Source: Albula goreensis
Taxonomy: Eukaryota; Chordata; Actinopteri; Albuliformes; Albulidae
Direction of reading: 5' to 3'
NCBI GenBank assembly: GCA_022829145.1
Contig: CM040746.1
Location: 33,835,712-33,899,711, forward strand
DNA: 64,000 bases
Position 1 is the first letter of the stretch. Every line of letters begins with the position of its first letter. The notes beneath the pieces were generated by a model. It was given only the letters and a program-made list of their open reading frames with translations, ran no database searches and was not told the DNA's origin. Shown here in pieces: positions 35,905-47,984 of the stretch. A program made the translations under genes and the position numbers.

Positions 35905-35974
35905 AAGGTTGGCCAAAGTCACATGACACACGACTTCAGAAGGTTGGCCAAAGTCACATGACACACAACTTCAG
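35905..35974. repeat. 35-bp tandem duplication
   Basis: Two adjacent 35-bp copies (35905-35939 and 35940-35974) beginning AAGGTTGGCCAAAGTCACAT and differing at a single base near the end of the unit. The near-identity indicates a recent event. Confidence 0.9.
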
Positions 35975-37299
35975 ATTTATATGCTGACTGTCCCTCTCGT
36001 CTTTTCACTCTGCTGATTTGTCTCCATTTATAGCCTGCCTTTACCTATGTATGAATACATTTTATACATAACCAATTTATACAGCTAGATATTTGCTGAA
36101 GCAGTTTAGGTACAGAATCAATCCTGCAACCACTGAGTTACAAGCCCAGCTGTCTAATCATTTCTCTAAACTATATAGATCGCTAGTACAATGAAATTAC
36201 AGTTTGAACATGTTCCCTTGTATCACTAATGCACTCAGTTTAGGAAGGTTTAGGGTGATGTCATCAAAGCAGGTCCCTCAGACAGGATCGTTTTAAGGAG
36301 CCCTGGAAATAAAAAGTTTGGGATTCTCTGCAGTAAGATATCATGGGTCATCCCTGCTCCACTGCATTGAAGTGCTAATGAATTCATAAGGCACCATTCC
36401 ATGTACAGCAGCTATGTTTTGCATATAATATTTACCTCATACAGTATGTATATTCTGAAACTGCAGCCAGTTCAGATCAAAATATCTTCAGCCCAGAAAA
36501 ATGATTTTAGAGGGCTGTCAGAAGAAAAATGTGTTCAGTGTGAACTACCGAGCTTTAGAACATCTGCTGATGATTGCAGTATTCTCCAAGATTCGTCATG
36601 TAAAATCCTGAGTCCAGAATTTAACACAAAACGAATCTGCTAAACCAACTCACAACTCGTTGTTATGGAAACAACCATTCATTTCATTAACCGTCTTTTT
36701 GATGTGGACTGTAGTTCTCACCCATCCTATCATGAACAAAAACTCACCATTCTGATATCAGCCTGACACAGTTTTAATCAGAACTGGACTTCACTGACCT
36801 GTATGGTGTTCTGCTGGTGCCACAGAAGCTCTCCATACTTATTTGTTTCTGTGTTTTTCAGTATCCTAGAGCACATTTCAAAGCATATCTGAAATGCCTG
36901 AGTATACATTCCCTTACTTAATGCTTTAAAAGTATATGGAAAAAGCCTAAGCTTCAAAAAACCACTCCTCAATGCAGCTAGACAAAACTGGAGTCAGGAG
37001 AAGCAGCACATGCTTTTGCAGTGTCATACTGTTCAAATGAAAGCAGCACGACAACAGCTGAGTCCCCTGTGCTACATTTTCATTGCTTCGCTTATTACTC
37101 ATTTCCTCTCATTTCCACTGTGAATGGGACTGATTTTCTATAGTTTCCTGCTGATTTTTACAAGACTAACTTGGACATGCTTGTTGTATGAGATGAAGTT
37201 CTCTGTGTGTCATCTCTTCTCTATTGCTTCGCTAAGTAGGGGCATTGTAAACTGGGGGACTTAATTCCACATGCTGACCATCTGTCCTATTGGCCCAGC
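35975..37299. other. No gene seen
   Basis: AT-rich. The stretch at about 36260-36340 (AAAAAGTTTGGGATTCTCTG) faintly resembles a MITE end but cannot be confirmed. Confidence 0.4.
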
Positions 37300-37745
37300 C
37301 AGCTGTTGAACCACAGGCTCGCGCTAAACACAATGAGAATCACGCAAAGCGATCCGAAGGGCCGACCGCCACCGTGATTTTCACCACCCGCAGGTGTCGA
37401 TTGCTCGCAGGCGACAGATGGCTGTGACGGAATCAGTAGATTCGAGGGGCCATCTCCTAGCTCTGCGAATGACTCATATTACACCTCTCTTAGTGAGCTG
37501 CCTTCAGTGGAGCGCATCCTTTTCCTTTCATGTGCCCCCCATTTCAGAAACAGCCGCTCCAACGACATGCCTGAGGAGCGACCTTGGGACGGTTCGTCAA
37601 TACGCCCATGTGTGAGGCACACGCAAGGAAAGTCTCACGGTGTGACATGTGATCAACTTTCACATGAACGCGTCTCCATCGTCTGTACCATCCGGGTGGT
37701 GGAATGTTGGAAGAATGCATTCATAATGGCCTGGGTTATAACGGC
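37300..37745. promoter_or_regulatory. CpG-bearing candidate regulatory block
   Basis: CpG density is clearly above the surroundings, with AGGCTCGCGCTAAAC, CCGACCGCCACCG and CGCAGGTGTCGATTGCTCGC. It has no initiator codon with a recognisable protein downstream. It may be a distal enhancer or an orphan CpG patch. Confidence 0.28.
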
Positions 37746-38700
37746 AGAACGGTGGACATGAAGGAAACAGATTACTGTCTGTGCTCTGCGATGCTTTGCC
37801 AGTCAACAGGAAGGAATGTTCTAGAGTGAACCTTGCTTATTCCAAAATTGTTAAATTGCAATGCATTAGCATCAGAATGCAACATAGTTCAATTTAGTGT
37901 CTCTTGCTCATCGCATTCACTTACATCAGACTGTTGGTATTGTGCACAGATTCACCCCTGAAAACAAAAGCCAATACATTGTTTATAAAAATTCAAAAAA
38001 TTTATGGATTTTTATGTACTTATAACATCATTATTCATTGTTTTCCAATCTAACTTTTATGTCTGAGAGATAAAAAAACATTCTTTGAAATATTTTTTTT
38101 AGAACTCTGAATCCGACCAAACTAAATTGAGTCCTATACGGACATTTGATATTTCTTGTAAATAACAAGAAAATAAAATGAATAATATGAAAAGAGGGAT
38201 GATATGAATGGGAAAGTTTCACTGCTCTCCACTGCAGCGTCTCACTCAGCATACACACATTTTCAGCAGTTTAATACTCTTTGTGTAGGGTTTTGTTTTG
38301 AATGCCCTTTGCCAAACCTAGATTGTGTTTGTATTACTTTAGAATGCTAAACAGAAGAGAAATCAATTGCGGCCTCCTCAGTAGTTTGTCTGGCTCAAGT
38401 AATTATTCTCAGTGCATGTATTAAGCAAGGATTTTGCAAACCTGTGTCAAGATGAAAGACAGAATGGGACACTATACAGATTCCAAAGTTACCAAAATAG
38501 ATGTCATTCTCCAAAACATGTCTACTCAAAACACAGACAAAATTCAGTGTATGCATGTTTAGCAGGTCTGCTGCTAAAAGAGATAGATTTTTTTCCCTTC
38601 AACGACTTTGGATTGAGTAATGAGAAGGTTTAGCTTGTTATGAATTCCCCTTAGTTTTCTTTTTAGTGTTTTCAGTGCTTTAAGTGTGATGCAATATATG
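37746..38700. other. No gene seen
   Basis: AT-rich sequence without recognised elements. Confidence 0.45.
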
Positions 38701-38706
38701 GGTCAC

Positions 38707-38750
38707 TTACATTACATTTACCAGATGCTCTTACCCAGAATGACATACGT
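38707..38750 (+). repeat. Fish-wide dispersed repeat fragment
   Basis: TTACATTACATTTACCAGATG followed by CTCTTACCCAGAATGACATACG matches, with decay, a motif very common in teleost genomes of the type ACATTTATCCAGACGCTTTTATCCAAAGCGACTTACA in consecutive parts. It is usually found as part of a dispersed repeat. Only this core is visible here. Confidence 0.5.
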
Positions 38751-40089
38751 CTATGCCCTCTTCTCATAAACTCTCAGCTCTCATTTACTTTTGGTTACTG
38801 TCTATAGCCTTGAAAGTTTAAAACAAATTATACTTTCCAATGCATTTCTGTGGAAAGTCATGTGTCAACACAGCATCCTATCACTAACAACATGAGTTAA
38901 GTGCTTGCTGTGGTTTGGAATCCCTTGGGGAAGCACATCATTGGTCAAACTGTCACCGAGGAGATGGGGTCTTCCAATAGGAGTGAGTGATCCACCGTCT
39001 TGCTCATTATGATCTTTTTAAAATGTATTTTTTTTCCTTCCTTCCCACCCAAGTTGAAGTGTGTAATCAGCCCTGATGTAAATCTAAATCTCTCGCAAAG
39101 CTGCACCACAAACATGTGCCTTTACTCCATGTGTCAAATGAAGGCCCCAGATTCTCTTTTAAATATGGCCCCCAAACACAATGACTGCAGTTCTGCCAGT
39201 GAAAAGAAATAAAAACAAACTGCTACGCATCACCAAGCATCTCTGAAGAGGATGTTGCAAAAACTTATTCGGCTTACAAATATCATTTGGGAAGAAAGTA
39301 TAAATGTGAAGGAAAAAGCAAAGGAGATGAACACTGCTTAAAGAACAGGTAAGTCCTTACAATTCAGAGTTTCAGATGTAGGAGCCCTTATACGACAGAA
39401 AAACAGTAAGAGTACAAGTTTCATATCCTATTTTATAGATAATGGCTGAACTAAAAAAATAAAAAATATATGCATGGCAGAAAATGCACTCCGTGATGTT
39501 CTGAGTGATATAGACAGACGCTAAACATCCTTGTCCAATATGCCTCTGACATTGAGGCAGTTTTAGATGTAATTTTATATTAAAAAAAAAAAAACTATCC
39601 ATATCACTAATGGAATAGTATGCATCTGTCCTTTTGAGTGCTTGGCCTTATTTTTGTTTGACAAGTCAGTGCTTCACTGCAGCCAAACACCCTGGGAGAG
39701 TATTACATACCATATGCTTACCATTCAATGAGTTATGAGGATCAGTGATGTCATTTCTGCACATGCTCTGTGGAACATGGATTCCTGGTGCTGTAGAACC
39801 AGCAGTGGACCTGAATACAGAGAAGGGATTGCAAATGGATATAGCGCATGAGCGAGGGAAAAATGTGAAATTAGCCAGTACCAGTGGGTTTAAAAAAGAG
39901 TGTTGTGCTCCCGAGGCCTAAGATAGAGTGAGCTCATGGGAGGTAATTAAACGAGCAAGACAGCTTAACACAATAATTACGTTTTAAATCAATGATAACT
40001 TTTTCGTCAGGAATGTGGTGCAGTACGTGAGAATCTGTACATCTGAGAGGAATCGGTAGGTGAACCCACTGAAGGACTACAGAGCCAAG
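38751..40089. other. No gene seen
   Basis: AT-rich, with a 12-A run at about 39581-39594. No coding or repeat signal. Confidence 0.45.
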
Positions 40090-40560
40090 AGGATCCTGGG
40101 ATAGCATCTGCATTCCTGGCCTCTCAGCCCTAATCAAAACCCGTAATTGCTGCAATCCACTTTATTAGCTGGGCATTTGATATTGTCAGACCCAGCATGA
40201 GGTATGCTTTGTCAGATAGGGCATGCAGCTTAACCTTCAAAGGATATTCAACCATTACCCTGACTGCTTAAGAACGGCTTCCTGTGGTATGCAATGGAAT
40301 ACATCTGGCTGCCTTTTGCACTTAAGAAGTGGCCTGCTGCAACGAAGCAACCCCCTCTCCTGCCCCCACCCCCCCTTTCTCCATCGCCTGTTTATTTATC
40401 TTCAAATTTAGAGACATGAGTACCATGGCCGGGTTGGCGTGCATGAATTACACATTTGAAAGGTCTTCATGGTCGTTCAAAATGAATTCCAGTATTTCAA
40501 AGAGATTGCAGCACTCAAGCCCACTCTGGCAGCATAATATCTCTGCATATTAGCTGTCAT
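40090..40560. promoter_or_regulatory. Candidate conserved regulatory block
   Basis: Repeat-free block with GGTTGGCGTGCATGAATTAC, TTGAAAGGTCTTCATGG, GCATATTAGCTGTCATCAAC and a C-rich run at 40350-40377. The motif style is that of a developmental enhancer. No coding sequence recognised. Confidence 0.28.
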
Positions 40561-41829
40561 CAACTTTAAAATGTGAATTGCAGCTTTCTGTCTGAGAGGA
40601 CTAGTGCTCCACCAGTGCTCTGTGCCAAGGTTATGAGATTTCAGGACTGAGGGGTATTTATGTATGTTAAAGGGAAGGGGAAACTATGGGAGGGTAATGA
40701 CCAGTCAGGATCACTATGGACCATGATGAAATAAATTTCCTTGTCATACAAAATAAAACCGCTTTAAATATTGAAGGCATGCGAGAGACTTTCCATATAG
40801 GTTGGTGGCTAAGCATATGTGAAAGAAATGTAAGATTATATTTTATTAAATACGTATTAATAATGAATGTATTATTCATTGGTTAGTTAGACAAAGAGGT
40901 TAGACATAGGGATAAATCAACTGGCCTTTGTGAAAATCCAGATTTTGTGTTTGATTGTCAGTTTATAGTTTTCTGAGCATAACACTGATATTAGCTAACA
41001 GGCCACTGAGTAAAAGGGGGGTGGTAGGGAGGGTAAGAAAATGAAAAATACATGAATCTCATATATGACAACACATGATAAACCATAAACCAATATTATA
41101 TTGCATAAAAATGATTGGAAAAATGACCGAAGTATACTCAAAGCAATGTAACAGTGCAAAAAAGATTACTTTTTTTTTGGTCTTTTCATTTTCCGATATA
41201 TTGTAGTTTTGATGACCCCTGATGAAAGTAAGAAAGAAAGAAAGTAAGGACGAATCTGTGTTTGCACAAAATGTGTGAGGTCATTATTTTATATTTCTGG
41301 AATAATTACCATATTGGTCTTCTCGCCTGTCTAGTGGAGACAGAATTTCAGTACATATGCAGGTTTTCTGGTTTGCACATAACCACAGTATAACTATAAT
41401 GAATAAAATACAAAGTAATGTAAGTGACCACACTCATTTGATTCCTGAGCTGAGCTTGAGGTCACAGCCCTATTGATCTGGAAATATGTTGATGACAGAG
41501 AATTATATTGCTTCTTCACCAATACTAAGATCACCCAAATATTTAATAAAATATGTGCTTCGTTTCAAAATGATATTTAACAGTAATACGCAAAATGGCA
41601 ATAATCTATAATAAAAATTTCAAACAGAAATAGACCTCTTCCATGTAAATTAAAATGATATCTTAAAGGGAAAGGCTGATTGGAATGTGAATGATACAAC
41701 TATGCAAATAAAAAGTATTGAGTTTAAGCATTTTAAATGCCCTCTCTTGAAAACATACGGAAACTTTAAGAAACAGGTGAGTAACAGGTGGTAAATTCCA
41801 AGAGGATGATGTAATGGTCTGTAAAGCAT
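40561..41829. other. AT-rich sequence, no gene seen
   Basis: Contains AAGAAAG/AAGTAAG units near 41228-41250 and otherwise unremarkable AT-rich sequence up to the MITE. Confidence 0.45.
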
Positions 41830-42280
41830 GGCTGCGTTCCAATACTCAAATTCGTCTCCTCCTTTCCTCCTTTCCTCCTTGCCCTGGAAGCTGATTATGT
41901 GTCCTCCTTTCCTTTCCTCCTTTCTCGTTTCCTCCAAACTGAGGATACATCGATGTATCCTACCACGGAAGTCTTTTCACATTTCTTCGTGACATCATTG
42001 TGCTCACGACCAGTCAGGTTAAGAGACCATCCCACTGGATATTTTGATTGGCTTTGGTATCTTCAGAGTCAGTCGAAATTATTACTTCATCAATAGCCGA
42101 CATCGACTTTGATGACAGGCAAATCGGGTTAGCTTTTCCAATTTTCAATTCATCTCCTCTTTTACTCCTTTCCTCCACTCGTTTCCTCCCCTCCTTTCCT
42201 CCACATATTTCCGGCGTATTTCCGGGGTAGGAAAGGAGGGTAGGAAAGGAGGAGATGAGAAAAAGTATTGGAACGCAGCC
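41830..42280. mobile_element. Non-autonomous DNA transposon (MITE), apparently whole
   Basis: A 451-bp element bounded by inverted repeats. Both ends start GGCTGCGTTCCAATACT (17 bp identical), then 8 unmatched bases, then 14 more identical bases TCTCCTCCTTTCCT, so the inverted ends span 39 bp. Subterminal parts are rich in TTTCCTCC on the left and its complement on the right. The flanks carry CAT on both sides, a candidate 3-bp target duplication, which would suit a PIF/Harbinger-type parent; the superfamily is otherwise not assigned. It encodes no protein. The nearly identical termini suggest moderate age. Confidence 0.85.
41943..41960. repeat. 18-bp perfect palindrome inside the MITE
   Basis: GGATACATCGATGTATCC reads the same on both strands. 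It lies about 115 bp from the left end of the element, so it is not its centre; it may be a subterminal palindrome or a protein-binding site of the parent transposon. Confidence 0.85.
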
Positions 42281-43563
42281 CATAAATGCACAGATACTAT
42301 GGGCCATAAGCAACTGAGCCTTTACACATCTTAGGCACTCTCAGATAAGGGTTACTTTGACATTATTAAGATGAACATTCAGTATTCAAAAGAATATTTT
42401 TTTCTCATTTTCTACAGATAGAGATATCCAATAATGGAGTAATTAATTATAGAAAATGTTTTCTATGACTTGGCCAACCTACAAAAACCTTACAATGTGG
42501 ATCCAATCAAAAACCAATTAACTAAACATAACCCTCCAAAAAAAAAGCCTACCATCGAAACAACAGAGGGCACAACTTCAGCAATTGGCAGTGTTCAGCG
42601 CTAGACCCGTCGAAGCCTTGAAGGACTATGTGTTAAGAGCAAAGCATCTCGCATGACTGCGCAAGTTAATTAAAATCGGAAGGAAGTAGTTAAAGGTGTG
42701 AAGAGTGTTAACATGTGAGTAATTATTTATATGTTCATCATTGGCATTTTATATCATTGGCTTCAGTTTCTCTGTCAGCGTGCTATGCTGAAGGACCGCA
42801 AGTAATAAGCATGCACCGTTTTGAGAGTTTAATGAGAAATAGTGCATTGTGAAAGATTAATGGTGGAGCCATGCCATAAACACTGCCTCTTCATTAGGTC
42901 CCCTTCCCATCAGGCTCTTGGGGTTAATGTAGAGTGGGTCTGCTTTAAAAGGGTGAAATGCAATCTTATATTATCTCTATGAAACATTCTGCAATATTGG
43001 CACACTGTGACACTAACTTGAGCAGGGGCCAAGATTCTTTGCTTGGAGGAATGATTTCGATCATTCATGTTGTAAATGGAAATATGAAGGGAGAGAAACA
43101 AACTTATTTCTTTTCTGTGAATTATTGATTTTTTTTTAAAAGATGTGTGGTTGAAAAGCTCTCTTTTATAAGATTGAGCATAGTGAGTCTTAAAGAGGTA
43201 TTCACATGCTGGAAGAGGTGAGAGGTGAATGTGGCATTCTGAAATTATCAGATGAATTTTATAAAAATTGTTATTATGTTATATATCTGGCAATGACAAT
43301 GTTGACACATTTCAGAAGAACCTGAAATTTTTATAGATGCATATTCCTCCATGAAAGAGCATCGAGGGAGTATATAACCCTCCCCAAAATTCAATATGGG
43401 AACACTTCTGTGACATGATCACATTTCTGTTTGTGTACATTCAGCAAGAATTATAGTTTTCATTTGGCCAGATAGAAATGCAGCGCACATTGCTAGCACA
43501 GCAGATGGCAGTATTAGTGGGCTGATGAAGATGGGCCGTGCAGACAGTTAAAACACAAAGGAG
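42281..43563. other. No gene seen
   Basis: AT-rich. The only site of note is a CTCF-like ACAGCAGATGGCAG at 43498-43511, just left of the SINE-like sequence. Confidence 0.4.
43498..43511 (+). promoter_or_regulatory. Weak CTCF-like site
   Basis: ACAGCAGATGGCAG matches the CTCF core well in its right half (AGATGGCAG) and less well in its left half. Confidence 0.28.
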
Positions 43564-43660
43564 TCAGGGCTGCTGGGTGGCTCACCCTGTGAACGCTCTG
43601 TTCCAGTGTGTAGATCAAGCCCCAACCGTGCCAGAATTGTCAACCCTGGGAGGTGAGACA
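43564..43660 (+). mobile_element. tRNA-derived SINE head (partial)
   Basis: TGGCTCACCCTG at 43578-43589 fits an RNA polymerase III A box with one departure, and GATCAAGCC at 43613-43621 fits the B box consensus GWTCRANNC exactly. The spacing of about 35 bp is right for a tRNA-type promoter. The sequence between (GAACGCTCTG) also resembles a tRNA D-arm and anticodon region but does not fold into a clean tRNA. A SINE is therefore likelier than a tRNA gene. The body and tail of the element are not delimited. Confidence 0.45.
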
Positions 43661-45329
43661 CACACCACCGTGAAAAAGCATTACCCACATGAATGCTGTA
43701 ACTTTTTCAGACCTGAAGATCATATGTTTAATTGCCTTGAAGATTAAATTAATTAGAGACACAACACTTTGGTGCTTTGTTTTTACTTTCCAGAATCTGC
43801 AAGTATATAACACTACAGCCCCAAGTAAGGTCAGACTACTTTCCATGTAAAAATGCATGAAAACACAGAAAATAAGGCAGGAGATGAAGGAGGAGGCAGG
43901 GGAATATTTCACAGCACTCTACTTGACCACAGTCACCCAGAGAGGGAGGGTGTCAGTCAGCCGCCCGATGATCCACTCTGGACGTTCTGGTGCTTACGGT
44001 CAGTCTGAGTGAAGATACACATGAAGGGTCTCCCTCATGTTCGTGTGTGTGCAAGGTCAACATGAGGAAAAGCATGAAAAATAAGGGACATAACAGAACA
44101 GGGCAACTGCTGCATAAATCAAGATAAACTTTAAAGGGCAGTCAAAGGCAAGAAGTGCTGCCATTACCATTAATCAACTTAGCTATCAAATATGCCATCT
44201 TTGGGAGTTTTGCATGCATTAGTAGGTGGGACCCACAGACTCTGTAGCTCCTGCACAGGCTCTCTGGGTGACGGTCTGGACAGTTCTATTCACAGCAGTT
44301 AAAAGCTGCTTTGCCCATTCATAATGGATTTTGGAACCCTTTTAAGATAAATCATAAGAATTTTGGGCAGAGATGTAGTTCCTTGTTTGTGTATCCAGTA
44401 AAATATGGAGCTTGTTCTGGATGGAATAAGAGTTAATCATGCTGAGTATTTGATGTGCATGGTCATCAGCCAAACTTCCATCCTTCCAAACTGGTATTTT
44501 TGATCTCTTACCTACTTTTCAGAAATGGTTCTCACAATACTTTATTGCACAGAAACTAAATAAAAATTTTTCAGAGGCTGATTCATAATCTGTAATCAAA
44601 TCACTTACTCAGCTGGCATTTAACCTTCTCTCATCAATTCATACCTCATATTATCAGCATATAAATAGGCTAGCCAGGATCCACAAATTATATCTGATCA
44701 TGTGACTTTCCTTAACCATCTCGCCAAACAATGCCCTGATTGAGGATGGTTACTCAGCTCGATGACTCGCTTCTCTAAAAGTACTGAACTGCTTTTAAAT
44801 CAATGTCTGGATTCAATCAACCCGTGACACACAGGACCTGTTGCTTAAGAGGGGACATAGCTGGGGGGAGTTGGGGGTGGTAGTAACAACATTGCAGAGC
44901 GTTAGCTGTGACACTCAAGAACCCCCCTCCAGCATTTGAATCGATGTGAGAAAACCTTTTTTCTTCAGCTTTTTTTAATGTACTTTCAATTGTTTTGTCA
45001 AGATATATGAATAACATGACCCCGGTGCCCGTTATTAGAGGACCAGAGTCCTTATCAAACTGTTCTAAAGTCTATAGTTGTATCTCTAAAACTTACATAG
45101 CTCTCATTTTGGACTTGAGTAGATAAGTGGAGAACAACGTCAATATTACCATGGCAACCATTCAGTGAGTCCCCTACTCGTGAAAAATGAGTTGATTTAA
45201 AATACAAGGACTTTTCCCCACACACTATGGGATCTATTGTGTTTTATGACAAAATGTACAAGTCTAAGTCTAACATAGTAAACAGTATATAAGAATGGCA
45301 AATATTTTCCGAATGAAAGTTGTAGAGTA
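43661..45329. other. No gene seen
   Basis: May contain the unrecognised body of the SINE at its left end. Otherwise unique sequence without coding signal. Confidence 0.4.
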
Positions 45330-45640
45330 TAGGTTTTCCAGGGTACGTCGTCATATTTAGAGATTACATATCTGCCTTGGGATTACACACGCTCAGTCCA
45401 TTACGATTTGCATGGATGTAATACCCCTCTTTAGGAGTGTGCAGGATTAACTGTGATCAATCGCACTTGCAGTAAGTGTCTGCGATGAGCCGTCGGAATC
45501 ACATTAAACACTGCTAATGCACAATGAGAGTCCACTGAAGCAGCACTCAGAGAACAGCAAACAACAAACATCCTCTCACGTGGGGGAGCAAAACGCATCG
45601 TCTGATGTTCATGGCGCCATTCTAAATAACAACAGGCATT
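45330..45640. promoter_or_regulatory. Candidate regulatory block with POU octamer
   Basis: ATTTGCAT at 45406-45413 is a perfect octamer. GGATTAACTGTGATCAATC (OTX-like GGATTA) and CACGTG-like CTCACGTGGG follow. The block is CpG-richer than its flanks and repeat-free. Confidence 0.32.
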
Positions 45641-46225
45641 ATGCACGTGTCAACATATGCACTTGAGAAGCTGTGCTTGTATACCCCGCCTGTTAATGGG
45701 ACCACATAAAGGGTAAGAGATGCAGTATTGAACATACCGCTGAAGTGTGAGTCATTGATTTAATGTGTGAAATGTCTCAGCAAAAAAGTGTTTTAATGAT
45801 AAACAACAAAAAAGCCTTGTAAAAAAAAACAGATGGAAGCTGATCTGTGCAATAAAAAATACCTGCAGCTACATTATGGAAAGAAGGTGTCAAATTGCGT
45901 ACAACAATTTTTATACTTTCTTACACTAGTGGGTTCCTCTCTTGGAGCCTCATTTATAAAACTTTGCATACTTTTGTAACTAAATACCTATGTATGCCAA
46001 AACCTATAGGTGTGTATGCAACGTTACATTCTGATTTATGAAACTTGTGTACGCAACACATATGCATGTCTTCTATTACAAATCACAGCCAATCATATAC
46101 TGTGTGTGCGTGAATGCAAGCAGCAACCACGCCCACATTTACGCATATATGGTGCTCCGAATGTATTAATCAATTCAGCAAGATCTGTAAATAATGTGCA
46201 GGACTAATACATTTTAAACGCAATA

Positions 46226-46479
46226 ATGGCAGAGAATAGGGGGAAAAGAACTTCTTGGGAGTGCAAAATCGAAGCTTTAGTCTCCTAAACAGAGAATAGA
46301 AAAATATAATTTCAGGTGGCCATGGCACCGAGGTAACAAATACAAAACACCTTGCATGGCAGGAGGTCACTGCAGCTGTCAATTCCTCAGGTATAGAGAG
46401 CTGCACACAGATCAAAATCGATAAAAGATGGTCTGACATCAAGGTTGAGGCAAATAGGCGTATACTTGCCCAACTGTAG
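46226..46479 (+). pseudogene. Harbinger Myb/SANT-like DNA-binding protein remnant
   Basis: The start ATG at 46226 reads MAENRGKRTSW before a stop about 20 codons in. A second conserved piece follows in another phase around 46343-46479 and reads WQEVTAAVNSSG and RWSDIKVEANRRI before its stop. These match the helices of Myb/SANT-like domains in Harbinger partner proteins, where W-(E/Q)-x-(V/I)-T-AAVN and KKW-SD-KVEAK-RI are typical. In active elements this protein helps the transposase enter the nucleus and bind the ends. The copy here is broken and shortened, and its C-terminal half is missing. Confidence 0.75.
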
Positions 46480-46677
46480 TGTATGAGCAAGAGGCTGTGG
46501 TATGGGGGTGCTACCACTGAGCTCCCTTGATGAGCGGCTGGCTATGATTATCGGAGTTGATTTCCAACTTTACTGTTCATCAGTATGAAACAATCATGCC
46601 ATGACCTTTGTTGGTGTCATCTATGCATAGCAGATCACTTGCACGTTTATTGAATGGAAATTCTTAGGATTTACTTA

Positions 46678-47153
46678 CACATATTCATCCACTGACTCCC
46701 CCTAATGTGAGTGCAGTCGATTGCACCAGTTACATAGGGAAAACCGGTCATCGCTGCAAATTGCTTTTGATGTTTGCCGGCTGTGTAGGGCAAATCTGAT
46801 GTACCTCGAACTCAGAGGAATGATGTCATCCAACACTTTTGGTATGACATGAATGAGTGGGATGTACCCGACCAGTCCGCTATTTCCTGCTGGATACTCC
46901 CCATGGCCAAGAACCCCAGAGCTGACAAGATTTGCAGATGGACAGGTATTGACCAGTCGCTACTTGTAGGGCGCTTCAGCACCAGCCCCAATCCAGCACA
47001 GTGTTTCAAGAGCACAGCTTGTGTTAGGAGAAACCAACTCATGAGCTAGTCATCACCATGGGCGAAAAAGTCAAAACGGTCCCTGAAGACACCTCCCCAT
47101 CGCACCATACCATTTGTAATGTCCTTAAACAGTGCCAAAGCAGCCATGGTCAT
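46678..47153 (-). pseudogene. Harbinger transposase (HARBI1-like) N-terminal remnant
   Basis: Read leftwards from 47153 the minus strand gives MTMAALALFKDITNGMVRWG and FRDRFDFFAHGDD, a stop, then KRPTSSDWSIPVHLQ and LSALGFLAMGSIQQEIAD. The last piece is the helix-rich region before the nuclease in HARBI1-like proteins (typical form LSTLGFLATGSFQ-ELAD). After a phase change, PYVTGAIDCTHIRG appears, which carries the first catalytic Asp of the DDE nuclease in its GAIDCTH context. A GTAAGT-like donor follows at about 46674. The second Asp and the Glu are absent, so the nuclease is incomplete. This is a fossil with no expected activity. Confidence 0.8.
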
Positions 47154-47523
47154 GCTGTCGTCACACGCTTTAGGTCTATTAATATGAACAAAGAAAATTA
47201 ACTAATAATGCACTGATTGCTCATATCTGTTAATCTGTTAATTTATCATGTATTTATGGCCAAAAACAACATTAGTTATGAATAATAATGTGATCCTAAT
47301 TAATCACGAGGAATAAGGAAACTATAATGCAAATTTCTTATGGTCTCTAGGGTGTGCTATTTAGAACAAATGTCCTTTGAATGTGCATACGCATGGGTCA
47401 GACGTATCGTACCAGTACACACATTCTCACGTCAAGATTTATAAATTCCAAAATGTGCGTGAAAATTGGTGTATGCCCGTTTTGGAGCATTTATTGTGTG
47501 CACGGTTTATAAATGAGGCCACA

Positions 47524-47984
47524 GGAGTAGGTGTAGGCCCTATGGCCCAGTTTGGCGTACCGATGGATTTATCTCACCTATGATTAGCTTTAGTCATTAG
47601 CTCACAGTAGATAAGGTCAGGATATGGACAGAAGAACTCTGATTGTAGTTTAGCACTGCTAAAAGACTAAAGGCCTAAGCCTTATTTATGAGTAGTTGAC
47701 ATCCTAATTTTTATGGTGAGGATTTTGCTTAAACTAAAGCTACAACACAAACTGACATCATTGCACTGCCCCCTTCACAGTGCAGAGACATTAACTTACA
47801 CTTAAGTATATGATTCTACAGATCACTACATCTTCTCATCTAATTACTGCTGCTGGTGAAGTAGTACTATGATCTACTTAAGTGTTAAGCTACAGACCAA
47901 AACACACTACCCACCCCTTCTGCATGCACTCATTTACTGTCTCAGAACAAATCAGCAAGAACAAATAAAAGAATATTTACCTAA
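47524..47984. other. No gene seen
   Basis: Unique AT-rich sequence to the right of the Harbinger element. Confidence 0.45.

Larger units (their letters stand above)
45944..47523. mobile_element. PIF/Harbinger DNA transposon, decayed and internally deleted
   Basis: The element is bounded by inverted ends sharing GCCTCATTTATAAA: at 45947-45960 on the left and, as its complement TTTATAAATGAGGC, at 47506-47519 on the right. Inside are parts of both proteins typical of this superfamily: a Myb/SANT-like DNA-binding protein on the + strand near the left end and a DDE transposase on the minus strand from the right end, transcribed towards each other. At about 1.58 kb it is shorter than full fish Harbingers (usually 3 kb or more), so internal sequence is lost. 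Both reading frames carry stops and frame changes. No clear 3-bp target duplication remains. Confidence 0.85.
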
